From Corallococcus caeni (lineage in GTDB: Bacteria > Myxococcota > Myxococcia > Myxococcales > Myxococcaceae), in assembly GCF_036245865.1 (NCBI RefSeq), contig NZ_BTTW01000005.1, positions 496,001-560,000 of the forward strand: a stretch of 64,000 nucleotides of DNA, read 5' to 3'. The position numbers and the translations under genes were made by a program. The notes under the pieces were generated by a model that saw nothing but the letters and a program-made list of their open reading frames with translations, ran no database searches and was not told the DNA's origin. Of the stretch, positions 25,817 through 34,860 are shown piece after piece (within the stretch, counting starts at the first letter, position 1; each line of letters begins with the position of its first letter).

Positions 25817-27957
25817 GAACCCGAGCCGCGGACGGCGGCCTTCTCCTTCTCCACGTTGATCTCGTTCACGCCCTTGCTGTCCACGGACAGCAGGAACAGC
25901 TGCTTGTCCGCTTCCCGCTTGTCGTTGAACGACGTGCGGCCGGTGGCGCCGTCGAAGTCCTTCAGCCCCGCCAGCGCCTCGCGCATCGCCGCGCGCGTGT
26001 TGGGCCGCTGCTTGTCGATGACCTGCCGCACCATGCGCGCCGAGTCGTAGCCGATGGCCTCCAGCAGGCCCGGGTCACGCCCCGTCTCCTTGTACGCGTC
26101 GCGGTAGGTCTTCACGAACTTCTGCGTCGCGGGCCGCTGCGAGTCCACGAAGAAGCCGTCCACGTACACCGAGCAGGTGACGAACTTGCCGCCGCGCTCC
26201 AGCAGCTCCGGCAGGCCCGAGCGGCCCTTGGGGCTGGACCACTGGTTCGTGCCGAAGAGCGTGACGGTCTTCAGGTCCTTCTTGCCCGTCGTCTTGCGGA
26301 TGCGCTCCAGGTCGCGCGGGTCGCACGCGTTGGTGACGATGTCCTCCACCGCGAGCGCGGGCGTCACCAGGCTCACCCGGCGCCAGTCGTCCGGGATGAA
26401 GAGGCCCTCGAAGTCGATGATGGGCTCCACGCCGCTGCGGGCCTTCTCCATGGCCTTGCGGCGGCGGTACGCGTCGGTGAACTTCTCGTCCTGCACGTCG
26501 CGCACGGCCTCCGCGTAGTCGCCGCGGTCCTCCAGGTAGTAGCGGCCCACCAGGCGCTTGGCCTCGCCGGTGAACGTCGTCTGGTCGTAGGAGTACGACT
26601 CCGCGCCGCGCACCGCGCCGCCGCGCGACACCACGTCGTCCCAGAACTCGTTCGCCAGCTCAACACCGTAGGGGATGTTCGGGTAGAGCACCGCGAAGCG
26701 CTTGTAGCCCTTCACGTTCATCGCGTAGTCCGCGATGGCGCGCGCCTGCGCGGAGTTCGTCAGCATGTTGCGGAAGACGTACGGGCCAATGTCCGTGATG
26801 CCCTCCTGACGGCTCAGCGTCAGCAGCGGCACCTGGAGCTCCTCCGCCAGCAGCGCCGCGCGCTTGGTGTCGTCCACCAGGAGCGGGCCCATGGCCGCGA
26901 TGGCGCCGTCGTCGAACGCCAGCTGCTCCATCGCCGTGCCCGTCTTGTTGACGTCACCCTGCGTGTCCTTCACCACCAGCTCGATGTCGCTGCCCTGCAG
27001 GCCCAGCTTCACGCCGCGCAGCACCGCTTCACCAATGGGCTGGTAGCGGCCCGTCATGGGCAGCAGCACCGCCACGGTGCGCGGACGCACCTCCACGCGA
27101 CGGGTGGCGCGCGCGAGCAGCTCCTTCGCCTGCGGCGCGAAGGTGCTGTTGGGCGCCTCGCGCAGGTACGTCTGGAGCGTCTCCTCCAGGCGGGTCCAGT
27201 CACGCAGGTGGTAGTAGATGCGCGCCAGCTTGAACTGGAGCACCGGCCACGCGGGGTTGGACGGGGACAGCCCCTCCTGCACGCGCGCGATGTCGAGGAA
27301 GCTGGCGCGGCCCTCCACCAGCTGCTCCACCTTCTGCACCGCGGCGGTCTTCTCCTCCGGCGACTGCGCGTCCCCGGCGTCCTTCACCGCGGACGACAGC
27401 GCCTGCGAGAACAGGCCCGCGCCTTCCGCCGCGCGCGCGGCCTCCTTCAGCAGCTGCTCCTTCTCCGCGCCCTCCGCGCGCTCGGCCAGGCTGGTGAGCG
27501 TCTGGTACGCGTCGCGGTAGGCGCCCACCTCCATGGCGGAGACGGCCAGCTTGTGCTTGGCGTCCTCGGCCTGGGCGTAGAGGGGGTTCTCGAAGAGCAG
27601 CTCGTTGAAGGTCTTGCGCGCGTTCGCGTAGTCCTTCGCCTCGAAGTAGAGGACGCCCGCGTTGTAGAGCGCGTCCTGACCGGCGGTGGTGGCGGGGTAC
27701 GCCTTGCGCACGGACAGGTAGGCCTCCGCGGCCTGCTTCTTGTCCGGGTTTCCTTGCGCCTGCGTGCGGGCCTGCGCGAGCGCGGCGTTCGCGGTGGCGT
27801 CCTGCTTCACCTCCACGCGCGGGCGGTTGGGCTGGGTGGAGTCGCCCCCGGAGGTGTCGTCCCGGCTGTCGGTGCGGGAGGGCGTCTTGGGGCAGGCGGT
27901 CAACGTCAGGGCCAGCGCGGCGACGAGCGCGCGGCGCGATGCGGAGAGGACTTCCAT
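25813..27957 (-). CDS. LpoA-like lipoprotein: TPR plus periplasmic-binding-protein domain
   Basis: A 714-residue lipoprotein (lipobox LTAC, C22). Residues about 45-290 are helical repeats of TPR type ('AAEAYLSVRKAYPATTAGQDALYNAGVLYFEAKDYANARKTF'). Residues about 295-700 are a Peripla_BP_6 domain ('RTVAVLLPMTGRYQPIGEAVLRGVKLGLQGS', 'AAMGPLLVDDTKRAALLAEELQVPLLTLSRQE', 'FAVLYPNIPYGVELANEFWDDV'). This order matches LpoA, the outer-membrane activator of a penicillin-binding protein in gammaproteobacteria, though the similarity may only be architectural. A ligand-binding sensor role is an alternative. ATG 27957 gives the cleaner signal sequence. Confidence 0.8.
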   Translation of the reverse strand: MEVLSASRRALVAALALTLTACPKTPSRTDSRDDTSGGDSTQPNRPRVEVKQDATANAALAQARTQAQGNPDKKQAAEAYLSVRKAYPATTAGQDALYNAGVLYFEAKDYANARKTFNELLFENPLYAQAEDAKHKLAVSAMEVGAYRDAYQTLTSLAERAEGAEKEQLLKEAARAAEGAGLFSQALSSAVKDAGDAQSPEEKTAAVQKVEQLVEGRASFLDIARVQEGLSPSNPAWPVLQFKLARIYYHLRDWTRLEETLQTYLREAPNSTFAPQAKELLARATRRVEVRPRTVAVLLPMTGRYQPIGEAVLRGVKLGLQGSDIELVVKDTQGDVNKTGTAMEQLAFDDGAIAAMGPLLVDDTKRAALLAEELQVPLLTLSRQEGITDIGPYVFRNMLTNSAQARAIADYAMNVKGYKRFAVLYPNIPYGVELANEFWDDVVSRGGAVRGAESYSYDQTTFTGEAKRLVGRYYLEDRGDYAEAVRDVQDEKFTDAYRRRKAMEKARSGVEPIIDFEGLFIPDDWRRVSLVTPALAVEDIVTNACDPRDLERIRKTTGKKDLKTVTLFGTNQWSSPKGRSGLPELLERGGKFVTCSVYVDGFFVDSQRPATQKFVKTYRDAYKETGRDPGLLEAIGYDSARMVRQVIDKQRPNTRAAMREALAGLKDFDGATGRTSFNDKREADKQLFLLSVDSKGVNEINVEKEKAAVRGSGS

Positions 27958-28145
27958 GGCGAGGTGCATAGCAGCGCGGGTGCGGCTCCGTCGACACTTG
28001 AGCGGGGGGAAGATTCCCCTGGAACGTCCGCTTCAGTGCACCGCGCATGCCCGCGTGCGTCACCGAGGGGACCTGGCTCCCCTCCCCCACCGCGTGCGGC
28101 CCCGGAGCCACGCTCGCGCGCGGCCCCGGACGCACGCCCGGCCTC

Positions 28146-29267
28146 CTAGCCGAAGAGCTCCTTCACCTTGTCGAAGAAGGTCTTCGACTGGGGATGGGTC
28201 TCCTCGCCGGACACCTCCGCGAAGCGCTCCAAGAGCTCGCGCTGCTTGGAGGACAGCTCCGTGGGCGTTTCGATGATGACGCGCACGTGCTGATCTCCGC
28301 GCTGCTGGCTGTGCAGGTGCGGGATGCCCTTGCCGCGCAGCCGGAACACCTTCCCGGACTGGGTCCCCTGCGGGATGGTCATCTTCACCTTGCCGTCCAG
28401 CGTGGGCACGTCGATCTTCGCGCCCAGCGCCGCCTGCGTGAAGGACACCGGCACCTCGCAGAAGACCTCGTACTCCTCGCGCTGGAACAGCGGGTGCTCG
28501 CGCACGATGACCGTCACGTACAGGTCGCCCGGAGGCCCGCCCCGGTCGCCCGGCTCGCCCATGCCGCCCAGCCGCACGCGCGTGCCGTTGTCCACGCCGC
28601 CCGGGATGGCGACCTCGATGACCTCTTCCGACGGCGTCTTGCCGGAGCCCCGGCACTTCGCGCACGGATCCGGGATGGTGGCGCCCGTGCCGCCGCAGTC
28701 ACCGCACGGCCGGGACACCGCGAAGAAGCCCTGCGAGTAGCGCAGCTCCCCGCTGCCGCCGCACGCCGCGCAGGGCCGTGGCGCCGCGCCGCTCTTGCTG
28801 CCGGAGCCGGAGCAGGTCTCGCACTTCTTCGGACGGGGGATGGTCACCTTCGGACGGCAGCCGAACGCGGCCTCCTCGAAGGAGATCTCCAGGTTGTAGC
28901 GCAGGTCCGCGCCCCGGCTGTTGCGCTGCCGGCCACGCCCGCCGCCACCCCCGAAGATGTCTCCGAAGATCTCCCCGAAGATGTCGTTGATGTTGACGCC
29001 CTGGAAGCCGCCGCCCGCGTCCCCGAAGGGATTGCCCGCGTGTCCGAAGCGGTCGTACTTCGTGCGCCGGTCCGGATCACTCAGGACCTCGTAGGCCTCC
29101 GAGGCCTCCTTGAACTTCTCCTCGGCCTCGTGGTTCCCGGGGTTGCGGTCCGGGTGGTACTGCAACGCGACCTTCCGGAACGCGCTCTTCAGGTCCTGCG
29201 CCGAGACATTCTTCTGGACGCCCAGGACCTCGTAGTAGTCGCGCTTCTGCCCTGCGGCCCCTGCCAT
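28146..29267 (-). CDS. dnaJ: Chaperone DnaJ (type I Hsp40)
   Basis: A 373-residue full-length DnaJ. The J domain has HPD at 38-40. A Gly/Phe-rich region follows (75-112, including [14 protein letters not shown]). Four CxxCxGxG zinc motifs begin at C149, C166, C188 and C202, and the C-terminal substrate-binding domain ends at the stop. It delivers substrates to DnaK and stimulates its ATPase. The second zinc repeat is CAACGGSG and the third CGDCGGTG, all intact. dnaK is not next to it, so it is a detached copy. Confidence 0.97.
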   Translation of the reverse strand: MAGAAGQKRDYYEVLGVQKNVSAQDLKSAFRKVALQYHPDRNPGNHEAEEKFKEASEAYEVLSDPDRRTKYDRFGHAGNPFGDAGGGFQGVNINDIFGEIFGDIFGGGGGRGRQRNSRGADLRYNLEISFEEAAFGCRPKVTIPRPKKCETCSGSGSKSGAAPRPCAACGGSGELRYSQGFFAVSRPCGDCGGTGATIPDPCAKCRGSGKTPSEEVIEVAIPGGVDNGTRVRLGGMGEPGDRGGPPGDLYVTVIVREHPLFQREEYEVFCEVPVSFTQAALGAKIDVPTLDGKVKMTIPQGTQSGKVFRLRGKGIPHLHSQQRGDQHVRVIIETPTELSSKQRELLERFAEVSGEETHPQSKTFFDKVKELFG

Positions 29268-29296
29268 TGAATCGAACCCCTGGAATTTGCTGGCGT

Positions 29297-29351
29297 TTTC
29301 AAGCTGCGTAGAGAATCGGAGTCACTATAACGCAGCGAAACCCACCAGCAA
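29297..29351 (-). promoter_or_regulatory. Candidate dnaJ promoter region
   Basis: On the minus strand TTGCTG (29351-29346) and TATAGT (29329-29324) are 16 bp apart and resemble a vegetative promoter. Further downstream, CTTGAAA (29303-29297) matches the -35 consensus of heat-shock sigma-32, but I could not find a convincing CCCCAT -10 at the proper distance. Confidence 0.35.
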
Positions 29352-29391
29352 TCCAGGCCGGTCCAACCCATGTGACGGGAGCGCTTCGGGG

Positions 29392-29832
29392 CTACACGGT
29401 CCAGACGCGGTTCACGGTCAGCTCCATGCGGGCGAGCCGGCGCTTGAGGGCCGGGTCCACGGGGCCGTTGATGGACCACTTGGGGACCACGAAGTGCAGC
29501 TCCGCGTTGTAGAGCTTCGCGGCGCTCGCCAGCAGGCTCCAGCGGTTCTCCGCGGTGGGATCATCCACCATGCCCGGGGTGACGATCTCCAGGATGATGG
29601 GCGTCCGGGCGGAGTCGGACTGACGACAGGTGAAGTCCGGCCGGTGATCCTCGATGGTGCCGGAGAGTACGGGCGGCGGCATGAAGCCAGGGAGCCGGGC
29701 TTTGATGTCCGAGTAACCGATGGTGCGGAAATACTCGGCCATCAGCCAGAGCAGACGGCGGCGCTCTTCGTCATCCACGACCGACTCGCAGCCGGGATTG
29801 AACAGGACTTCTTTCTCGGAGTTGGTTTCCAT
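29392..29832 (-). CDS. Small protein of unknown function
   Basis: A 146-residue cytoplasmic protein without signal or membrane segments. It begins METNSEKEVLFNPGCESVVDDEERRR and contains 'IKARLPGFMPPPVLSGTIEDHRPDFTC' and 'PIILEIVTPGMVDDPTAENRWSLLASAAKLYNAELHFVVP'. The D-x-T...ILEI(V) pattern followed by a helix and LHFVVP loosely resembles the PD-(D/E)xK nuclease-like fold, but catalytic Lys is absent after E, so this is only a suggestion. GAGAGG before the ATG at 29832 supports the start. It lies upstream of dnaJ on the same strand. Confidence 0.65.
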   Translation of the reverse strand: METNSEKEVLFNPGCESVVDDEERRRLLWLMAEYFRTIGYSDIKARLPGFMPPPVLSGTIEDHRPDFTCRQSDSARTPIILEIVTPGMVDDPTAENRWSLLASAAKLYNAELHFVVPKWSINGPVDPALKRRLARMELTVNRVWTV

Positions 29833-29918
29833 GGCGCCTCTCAAGCTGTCCGCATGTGTGGGATGCGGCAACGCAGGCGGGCGCGAGCGCTCCCTGACCG
29901 GCCGTGGGGCAGGCGGCC

Positions 29919-31754
29919 ATGCACGCCTACGACCCACGTCCCTTTGGCTTGGACGCCACCGTCGCCTCGGTGACAGAGTGCGCCCCCTCCGTGGCACCCC
30001 GTCCCTCCGCGCACGTCTATCGCCGGCTCCTGGGCTACCTGAGCCCGTATCGCCGGTTGCTGCTGGCGGGCACGCTGGCCTCGCTCGCTGGCGCCGCCGC
30101 TACCGCCGCGTACGCCTGGATCGTCGGGCCCCTGCTGCGCGCCGTCCTCACCGGCGCCCCCGTCACCGTCGCGGGGATGACCCTGTCGCCGGAGGCCCTG
30201 CTGTCCCGGCTGCCCCTGCTGGTCGTCGCGGTGGCGGTGGTGAAGGCCACCGCCCAGTTCCTCCAGGGGGGCCTGATGCAGCGGTTGGGCCAGCGCGTGA
30301 TGGCCGACCTGAGAGGCTTTCTCTACGGCCGCCTGCTCGCCCAGCCGCCTTCTTTCTTCGAGCAGCGGCACTCGGGAGAACTTGTCTCCCGGTTCACCTC
30401 GGACGTACCCCTGGTGGAGTTCTCCGTCACCCAGGCGCTGTCATCGTACGTAAGGGATGGGCTGCAGATCTGCTCATTGCTGGCGACCTGCTTCCTCATC
30501 GACGCGAAGCTTTTTCTCTTCACCTTCGTCGTCGTGCCCGTGACCGTGCTGCCGGTCAACCGCTTCGCGCGCTCGCTCAAGAAGGTGGCGACCCGCTCGC
30601 AGGCGAACCTGGGCGCGCTCAGCGCCATCACCGCCGAGCAGCTCCAGAACCTCCCCGTGGTGCAGGCGTACGGGACGGTGCCGCGCGCGCTGGAGTCCTT
30701 CGACCAGGAGGCGGAGGCGTACCTGAACGAGATGCGCCGCTCGCTCTTCATCCGCGGCGCGTTCAGCCCGACGGTGGAGCTGCTGGGCATCGTGGGCGTG
30801 GCGGCGGCGGTGGCGTGGGGCGCCCGCGCGGTCTCCATGGATCCGTCGCTCGCCGGGCGGCTCCTGTCCTTCATGGCGGCGGCGCTGCTGCTCTACCAGC
30901 CGGTGAAGTCGCTGAGCGGCACGCTGTCCCAGGTGCTCACGGGGCTGGCGGCGGCGGAGCGGCTCTTCGCGCTCGCGGACGCGCCGGTGCCGCCGGACGT
31001 GGGCGCGGAGGCTCCGCCCCTGTCGCGCGCCCTGGAGCTGTCCGGCGTGCGCGCCACCTACGCGGACGGACGCGAAGCGCTCAAGAGCGTGGACCTGACG
31101 ATTCCCGCGGGCTCGCGCGTGGCGCTGGTGGGCCCGTCCGGCGCGGGCAAGACGACGCTGTTCTCCGTGCTCCTGGGCTTCCTGCCCCCGAGCGGCGGCG
31201 AGGTGAGGTGGGACGGCCTGCCGCTGTCGTCGCTGAAGGCCTCCAGCGTGCGCGGCCAGGTGGCGTGGGTGCCGCAGGAGCCGGTGCTCTTCTCCGGCAC
31301 CGTGCGCCACAACCTGCGCCTGGGGCAGCCGGACGCACCGGATGACGCGCTGTGGGAAGCGCTGCGGCTGGCGCACGCGGAGGACTTCGTGCGCGCGCTG
31401 CCCGGCGGCCTGGATGAACCCGTGGGCGAGCGGGGCAGCCGCCTGTCCGGCGGACAACGGCAGCGGCTGGCCCTGGCGCGCGCCTTCCTGTGCCGCCCCT
31501 CCCTGCTGCTGCTGGATGAGCCCACGAGCGCCCTGGACGCCACCAGTGAAGCGGCGGTGGGCGCGGGGCTCGCGGCGCTGATGAAGGGCCGCACGGTGCT
31601 GGTCATCGCGCACCGGCTCAGCACCGTGCGCGACGCGGACCTCATCGCCGTGGTGGAGGGAGGCCAGGTGGTGGAGGCCGGCACGCACGAACAGCTGCTC
31701 GCGCTGCGCGGCCGCTACGCGCGGCTGCTGGGCGAAGGCGCCGTCGCCGCCTGA
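29919..31754 (+). CDS. ABC transporter, fused permease and ATPase (MsbA-like)
   Basis: A protein of about 611 residues. The N-terminal half has six predicted transmembrane helices (the first being 'LLLAGTLASLAGAAATAAYAWIVGPLL'). The C-terminal ATPase has Walker A GPSGAGKTT, Q-loop PQEPVLFSG, signature LSGGQRQR, Walker B LLLLDEPTSALD and H-loop IAHRLS. The layout is that of a homodimeric exporter of lipids or small hydrophobic molecules (MsbA type). ATG 29919 or GTG 29904 may be the start. It diverges from the small orphan gene with 86 bp between them. Confidence 0.93.
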   Translation: MHAYDPRPFGLDATVASVTECAPSVAPRPSAHVYRRLLGYLSPYRRLLLAGTLASLAGAAATAAYAWIVGPLLRAVLTGAPVTVAGMTLSPEALLSRLPLLVVAVAVVKATAQFLQGGLMQRLGQRVMADLRGFLYGRLLAQPPSFFEQRHSGELVSRFTSDVPLVEFSVTQALSSYVRDGLQICSLLATCFLIDAKLFLFTFVVVPVTVLPVNRFARSLKKVATRSQANLGALSAITAEQLQNLPVVQAYGTVPRALESFDQEAEAYLNEMRRSLFIRGAFSPTVELLGIVGVAAAVAWGARAVSMDPSLAGRLLSFMAAALLLYQPVKSLSGTLSQVLTGLAAAERLFALADAPVPPDVGAEAPPLSRALELSGVRATYADGREALKSVDLTIPAGSRVALVGPSGAGKTTLFSVLLGFLPPSGGEVRWDGLPLSSLKASSVRGQVAWVPQEPVLFSGTVRHNLRLGQPDAPDDALWEALRLAHAEDFVRALPGGLDEPVGERGSRLSGGQRQRLALARAFLCRPSLLLLDEPTSALDATSEAAVGAGLAALMKGRTVLVIAHRLSTVRDADLIAVVEGGQVVEAGTHEQLLALRGRYARLLGEGAVAA

Positions 31755-31886
31755 ACCCGTCGGGCGCGAGGGGCCGGCCCGGGAGGGCCATGCACTCCGA
31801 CCCGGGGCCGGTGTCCGCCGACCGGGCGCATCCCAAGCCTGGCCTTGCGCGGCCGAGCACGCCCTGCGAGCCTTCCGCCCTGGCCC

Positions 31887-32282
31887 ATGCCTCCGACGCC
31901 GCCGCCCCGCGAACGAGAGCCGCTGTCCCTCAACGCGCTGCTGCTGGCGCCCGCCCTGCTGCTGGCCGCGGGCGCCTGCGTCGCGGTGGCCGCCCGTCAC
32001 TTCGCGCTGGCCGCGGCCTTCACCGGCACCCTCGTCCTCGTGCCGCTCGTCTTCCGGCTGTGGACGCGGCCCTGGTACCGGGGGCTCGTGCTGCGCGGCC
32101 TGGGCCTCTTCATCGCCGGCATGCACGTGCCCATGCTCGCGGGCGGCGTGCTCGCCTACGGCCGCATCGGCTGCGAGGGTCCTGACTGCGGCCAGACACT
32201 CCTCTGGGGAATCGTGCTGGCTCCCGTGGCCGGCGCCGTCTGCTCTGTCGTGTACTGGCTCGTGGGTCGTCCCCCCGTCTGA
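31887..32282 (+). CDS. Small integral membrane protein
   Basis: A 131-residue protein with about four hydrophobic segments ('LNALLLAPALLLAAGACVAVAA', 'LAAAFTGTLVLVPLVF', 'GLVLRGLGLFIAGMHVPMLAGG', 'LLWGIVLAPVAGAVCSVVYWLV'). One loop has a Cys pair (GCEGPDCGQ) that could form a disulfide. I do not recognise the family. The start is the ATG at 31887; no good ribosome-binding site is visible. It is on the same strand as the next membrane protein, 37 bp upstream of it. Confidence 0.6.
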   Translation: MPPTPPPREREPLSLNALLLAPALLLAAGACVAVAARHFALAAAFTGTLVLVPLVFRLWTRPWYRGLVLRGLGLFIAGMHVPMLAGGVLAYGRIGCEGPDCGQTLLWGIVLAPVAGAVCSVVYWLVGRPPV

Positions 32283-32319
32283 ATTACCAGGAATCGACGA
32301 CACCCTATTCTTACTGGAA

Positions 32320-33300
32320 ATGCTTGTTCCAGTGAGACCCCACGTCGCGCCCGGACTGTTCGTCGTGGCGCTGGCCGTTCCCGCCACGGTGTGCGTGTTG
32401 GGGGGCACGTTGCCAGCGCTGCTGGGCAGTCCCTCCGGCCTGTTGAGCGTGGTGGCCTCCGCGGGGCCCTTCGCGGTGCTGCTCGGGCTGACGCTGCTGG
32501 TGGAGGTGCCGCTGCTCACCTTCGCGGCGGGCTCCACGCTGCTGGGCCGGATGGTGCCGCTGGCGGTCATGGTGGGCATGGCGACGGTGCCCTGGACGCT
32601 GGGCCTGCTGGGCACGGAGGTGCTGCTGGAGCGGATGCAGGCGGCGCTGCCGCTGGTGTCCGCCACCGACGCGGGCGTCGCGCTCACGGCGGGGATGGGC
32701 AAGGCGATGGCGCCCCGGCTGCTCGGCGCCTGGACGAGCGCGGTGCTGCTGAGCGCGCTGTCGGTGGCGCTGGGCGTGGCCCGCTTCAGCCGCGCGAGCG
32801 CGGGTCAGGACGCCAGCACGCGCCGCAGCCTGCTGCTGGGCAGCCTGGTGTCAGCGGCGCTGGCGGGCATGGCGGTGGTGGGCACGCTGGAGGCGCACCA
32901 GCTCTTCACGCTGCTGTCGCGGCTGTCGCGGGCCCCCGGCGCGCTGCGCCCGGACCTGATGGCGGAGGGCATGGCGCAGGCGGCGCGGCTGCGCACGGTG
33001 CGCTGGAGCTGCTTCTCCTGCCTGCTGGTGCTGGGCTTCACCTGGCTGATGACGTACCGCGCGCGGGAGGCCCGGCGCGCGCGCGCGCTGGAGTGGGTGG
33101 GCGGCCTGGTGCTCAGCGCCGCGGTGGCCGTCCTGCTGGTGCTGGACGCGCATCCGCTGCACACGACGCTGGGCCCGGAGCGCGTCACCGCCGGGCGCCG
33201 CACGTCCGGCCGCGTCCCCACCGACGCGGACGTGACGCACCTGATGGGCGAGCACTCGCCCGTGCGCCTCAGCTTCCCCGCGTCAGCACGTACAGCATGA
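32320..33300 (+). CDS. Multi-pass membrane protein of unknown function
   Basis: A 326-residue protein with about six to seven hydrophobic helices, among them 'FVVALAVPATVCVLGGTLPALL', 'PFAVLLGLTLLVEVPLLTFAAG', 'MVPLAVMVGMATVPWTLGLLG' and, near the C-terminus, 'WVGGLVLSAAVAVLLVLDA'. The hydrophilic C-terminus has no signature. The family is not recognised. Its 3' end overlaps the convergent tail-anchored gene by 32 bp, so the last 11 codons also encode the end of that gene on the other strand. Confidence 0.7.
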   Translation: MLVPVRPHVAPGLFVVALAVPATVCVLGGTLPALLGSPSGLLSVVASAGPFAVLLGLTLLVEVPLLTFAAGSTLLGRMVPLAVMVGMATVPWTLGLLGTEVLLERMQAALPLVSATDAGVALTAGMGKAMAPRLLGAWTSAVLLSALSVALGVARFSRASAGQDASTRRSLLLGSLVSAALAGMAVVGTLEAHQLFTLLSRLSRAPGALRPDLMAEGMAQAARLRTVRWSCFSCLLVLGFTWLMTYRAREARRARALEWVGGLVLSAAVAVLLVLDAHPLHTTLGPERVTAGRRTSGRVPTDADVTHLMGEHSPVRLSFPASARTA

Positions 33301-33991
33301 TGAGCCCCACCACGAAGGCGAAGCCGAAGACGGCCACCATCACCAGCCCCTCCGAGCGGCGCACCACGGGAGGCAGGACCTCGTTGGGCAGCGGCTGGCC
33401 GTGCCGCGGCAGCACGTGCTCCGGCTCGGGCGCCGCTTCCGGCACGGGCTCCTCCGGCGCGGCGGCGGGAATCACTTCCCGCGGCGGCGGCGCCACCGGC
33501 GTGAAGGTCACGGTCCGCGTGGGCCCGGTGTCCCGCGTCGCGCCAGGGCCCCGGCCCATCAGCTCCGGCGACATGACGCTGGACATCTCCAGCCCCTCGC
33601 GCGCCAGCGCCAGCACGCGCTGCATGTGCAGGATGTAACGGTCCTGCCCCTCGTAGGTGGCGAGCGCCTGCGCGGCACGCACCAGCCGCTGCGGCACCAG
33701 CTCCGGGTCCGCGCGCACCTCCGTGGACACGGGGCGCGCCTCGCCTGACTCCACGCGGCCCGTGCGCACGCCCTGGCCGCTGGCCCAGATGCAGTGCTCG
33801 TCCAGCAGCGTGAGCTCCTGGCGGCGCACCCGGCCGTCCTCGTCCACCAGCGACATCAACTCCGCGCCCTGGGGAGACAGGTGCCAGACGGTGCGCAGGC
33901 CGTTCTCCCCCAGGGGACCCTCCACCGCGCGCGCGCGATAGAGTTCCTGCATCGCGGACTTCAAGGGGTCGGACGAAGGTTCCACGGCCAT
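33269..33991 (-). CDS. C-terminally anchored membrane protein
   Basis: A 240-residue protein with a soluble N-terminal domain (1-135; 'SPQGAELMSLVDEDGRVRRQELTLLDEHCIWASGQGVRTGRV' then a helical part 'ERL..RAAQALATYEGQDRYILHMQRVLALA'), a Pro-rich linker and a single transmembrane helix near the end ('LVMVAVFGFAFVVGLIMLYVL'). This makes it tail-anchored with the main domain in the cytoplasm. I do not recognise the domain. The start ATG is at 33991. It is convergent with the multi-pass protein and divergent from the next gene by 105 bp. Confidence 0.7.
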   Translation of the reverse strand: MAVEPSSDPLKSAMQELYRARAVEGPLGENGLRTVWHLSPQGAELMSLVDEDGRVRRQELTLLDEHCIWASGQGVRTGRVESGEARPVSTEVRADPELVPQRLVRAAQALATYEGQDRYILHMQRVLALAREGLEMSSVMSPELMGRGPGATRDTGPTRTVTFTPVAPPPREVIPAAAPEEPVPEAAPEPEHVLPRHGQPLPNEVLPPVVRRSEGLVMVAVFGFAFVVGLIMLYVLTRGS

Positions 33992-34096
33992 GACTGCCGC
34001 AGAGTAGGGGCGCGGCGCCCGAAACGGAAGCCGCGCCGTCCAGGCGTGAATGCCCCGTGCGCGGATGCCCGCCTTGTGCCTACCGTCCACCTCACG

Positions 34097-34858
34097 ATGA
34101 GCCGCTCCAAGAACCGAGCCCCCGACTTCGTCCGCCAGTTCGAGGGTGCACAGACGCTCGACGGACTGCTGGAGCTGGCCGGCAGTCCCTGCGACACCGC
34201 CGACGTGCTCGAGCGCATGCGCGAGGCGCGTGCCGACGGCGCCGACTCCAGCGAGGTGATTCCCACCCTCTTCGCGGGGGAGCCCCGCTTCCGGGACGCG
34301 GAGCTGGCGCGCCGCCTGTACCAGAACCTGCTGGGCCTCTGGGACCTGGTGCTGGAGGGCAAGGAGGTGCGGCTGGACGACGGCCCCCGCCCGCCGCGCC
34401 CGAAGAAGGAGCGGCTGCAGCCGCCCGCGCCCTTCCACCCCGGTGAGCCCTCCAGCGAATTCGTGGAGGCCGCCTGGCGTTACCTGGAGGACGACGACAA
34501 GGCGCGCACGCGGCTGATGCACGCCTACGAGAACCGTCAGGACAGCTTGCTGGGTGCGCTTGACGCCGCTGGCCTCACGGACGAAGGTTATGGGGTCGCC
34601 CGCCACCTGCTCTTCGAGCTGCACGCCATGCTGGAGCTGGGCTGGCCGCCGGGGCTTACGGCCGTGGAGGCCAGGGCCCTGGACAGGGAACCGGATGCGC
34701 CGCCCGCGCCGGACACCCTCCAGGACTACGTGACGGAAGCGCTGTTCGAGGCGGAGCAGGACGAGGAGCACCCCCTCGCCCCCGAGGAGCTGGCGCAGGT
34801 GCGCACCCTCGTCCGGCGGGGACTGGCGGCGCTGTGGCGCGCCCGCAAGGGGAGATGA
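34097..34858 (+). CDS. Protein of unknown function, helical
   Basis: A 253-residue cytoplasmic protein, mostly helical, without a signal peptide. Features: 'FVRQFEGAQTLDGLLELAGSPCDTADVLERMREARADG', a basic/Pro linker near 100-120, and an acidic C-terminal half ('TLQDYVTEALFEAEQDEEHPLAPEELAQVRTLVRRGL'). I cannot name a family. The ATG at 34097 begins the conserved-looking MSRSKNRAPDF. The stop overlaps an ATG of the next gene (ATGA), so the two are probably an operon. Confidence 0.65.
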   Translation: MSRSKNRAPDFVRQFEGAQTLDGLLELAGSPCDTADVLERMREARADGADSSEVIPTLFAGEPRFRDAELARRLYQNLLGLWDLVLEGKEVRLDDGPRPPRPKKERLQPPAPFHPGEPSSEFVEAAWRYLEDDDKARTRLMHAYENRQDSLLGALDAAGLTDEGYGVARHLLFELHAMLELGWPPGLTAVEARALDREPDAPPAPDTLQDYVTEALFEAEQDEEHPLAPEELAQVRTLVRRGLAALWRARKGR

Positions 34859-34860
34859 AG

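Noticed and set aside
29392..29832. PD-(D/E)xK nuclease for the small orphan gene
   Set aside because: The Asp and Glu pattern is suggestive but the catalytic Lys is not seen, so no nuclease name was given.
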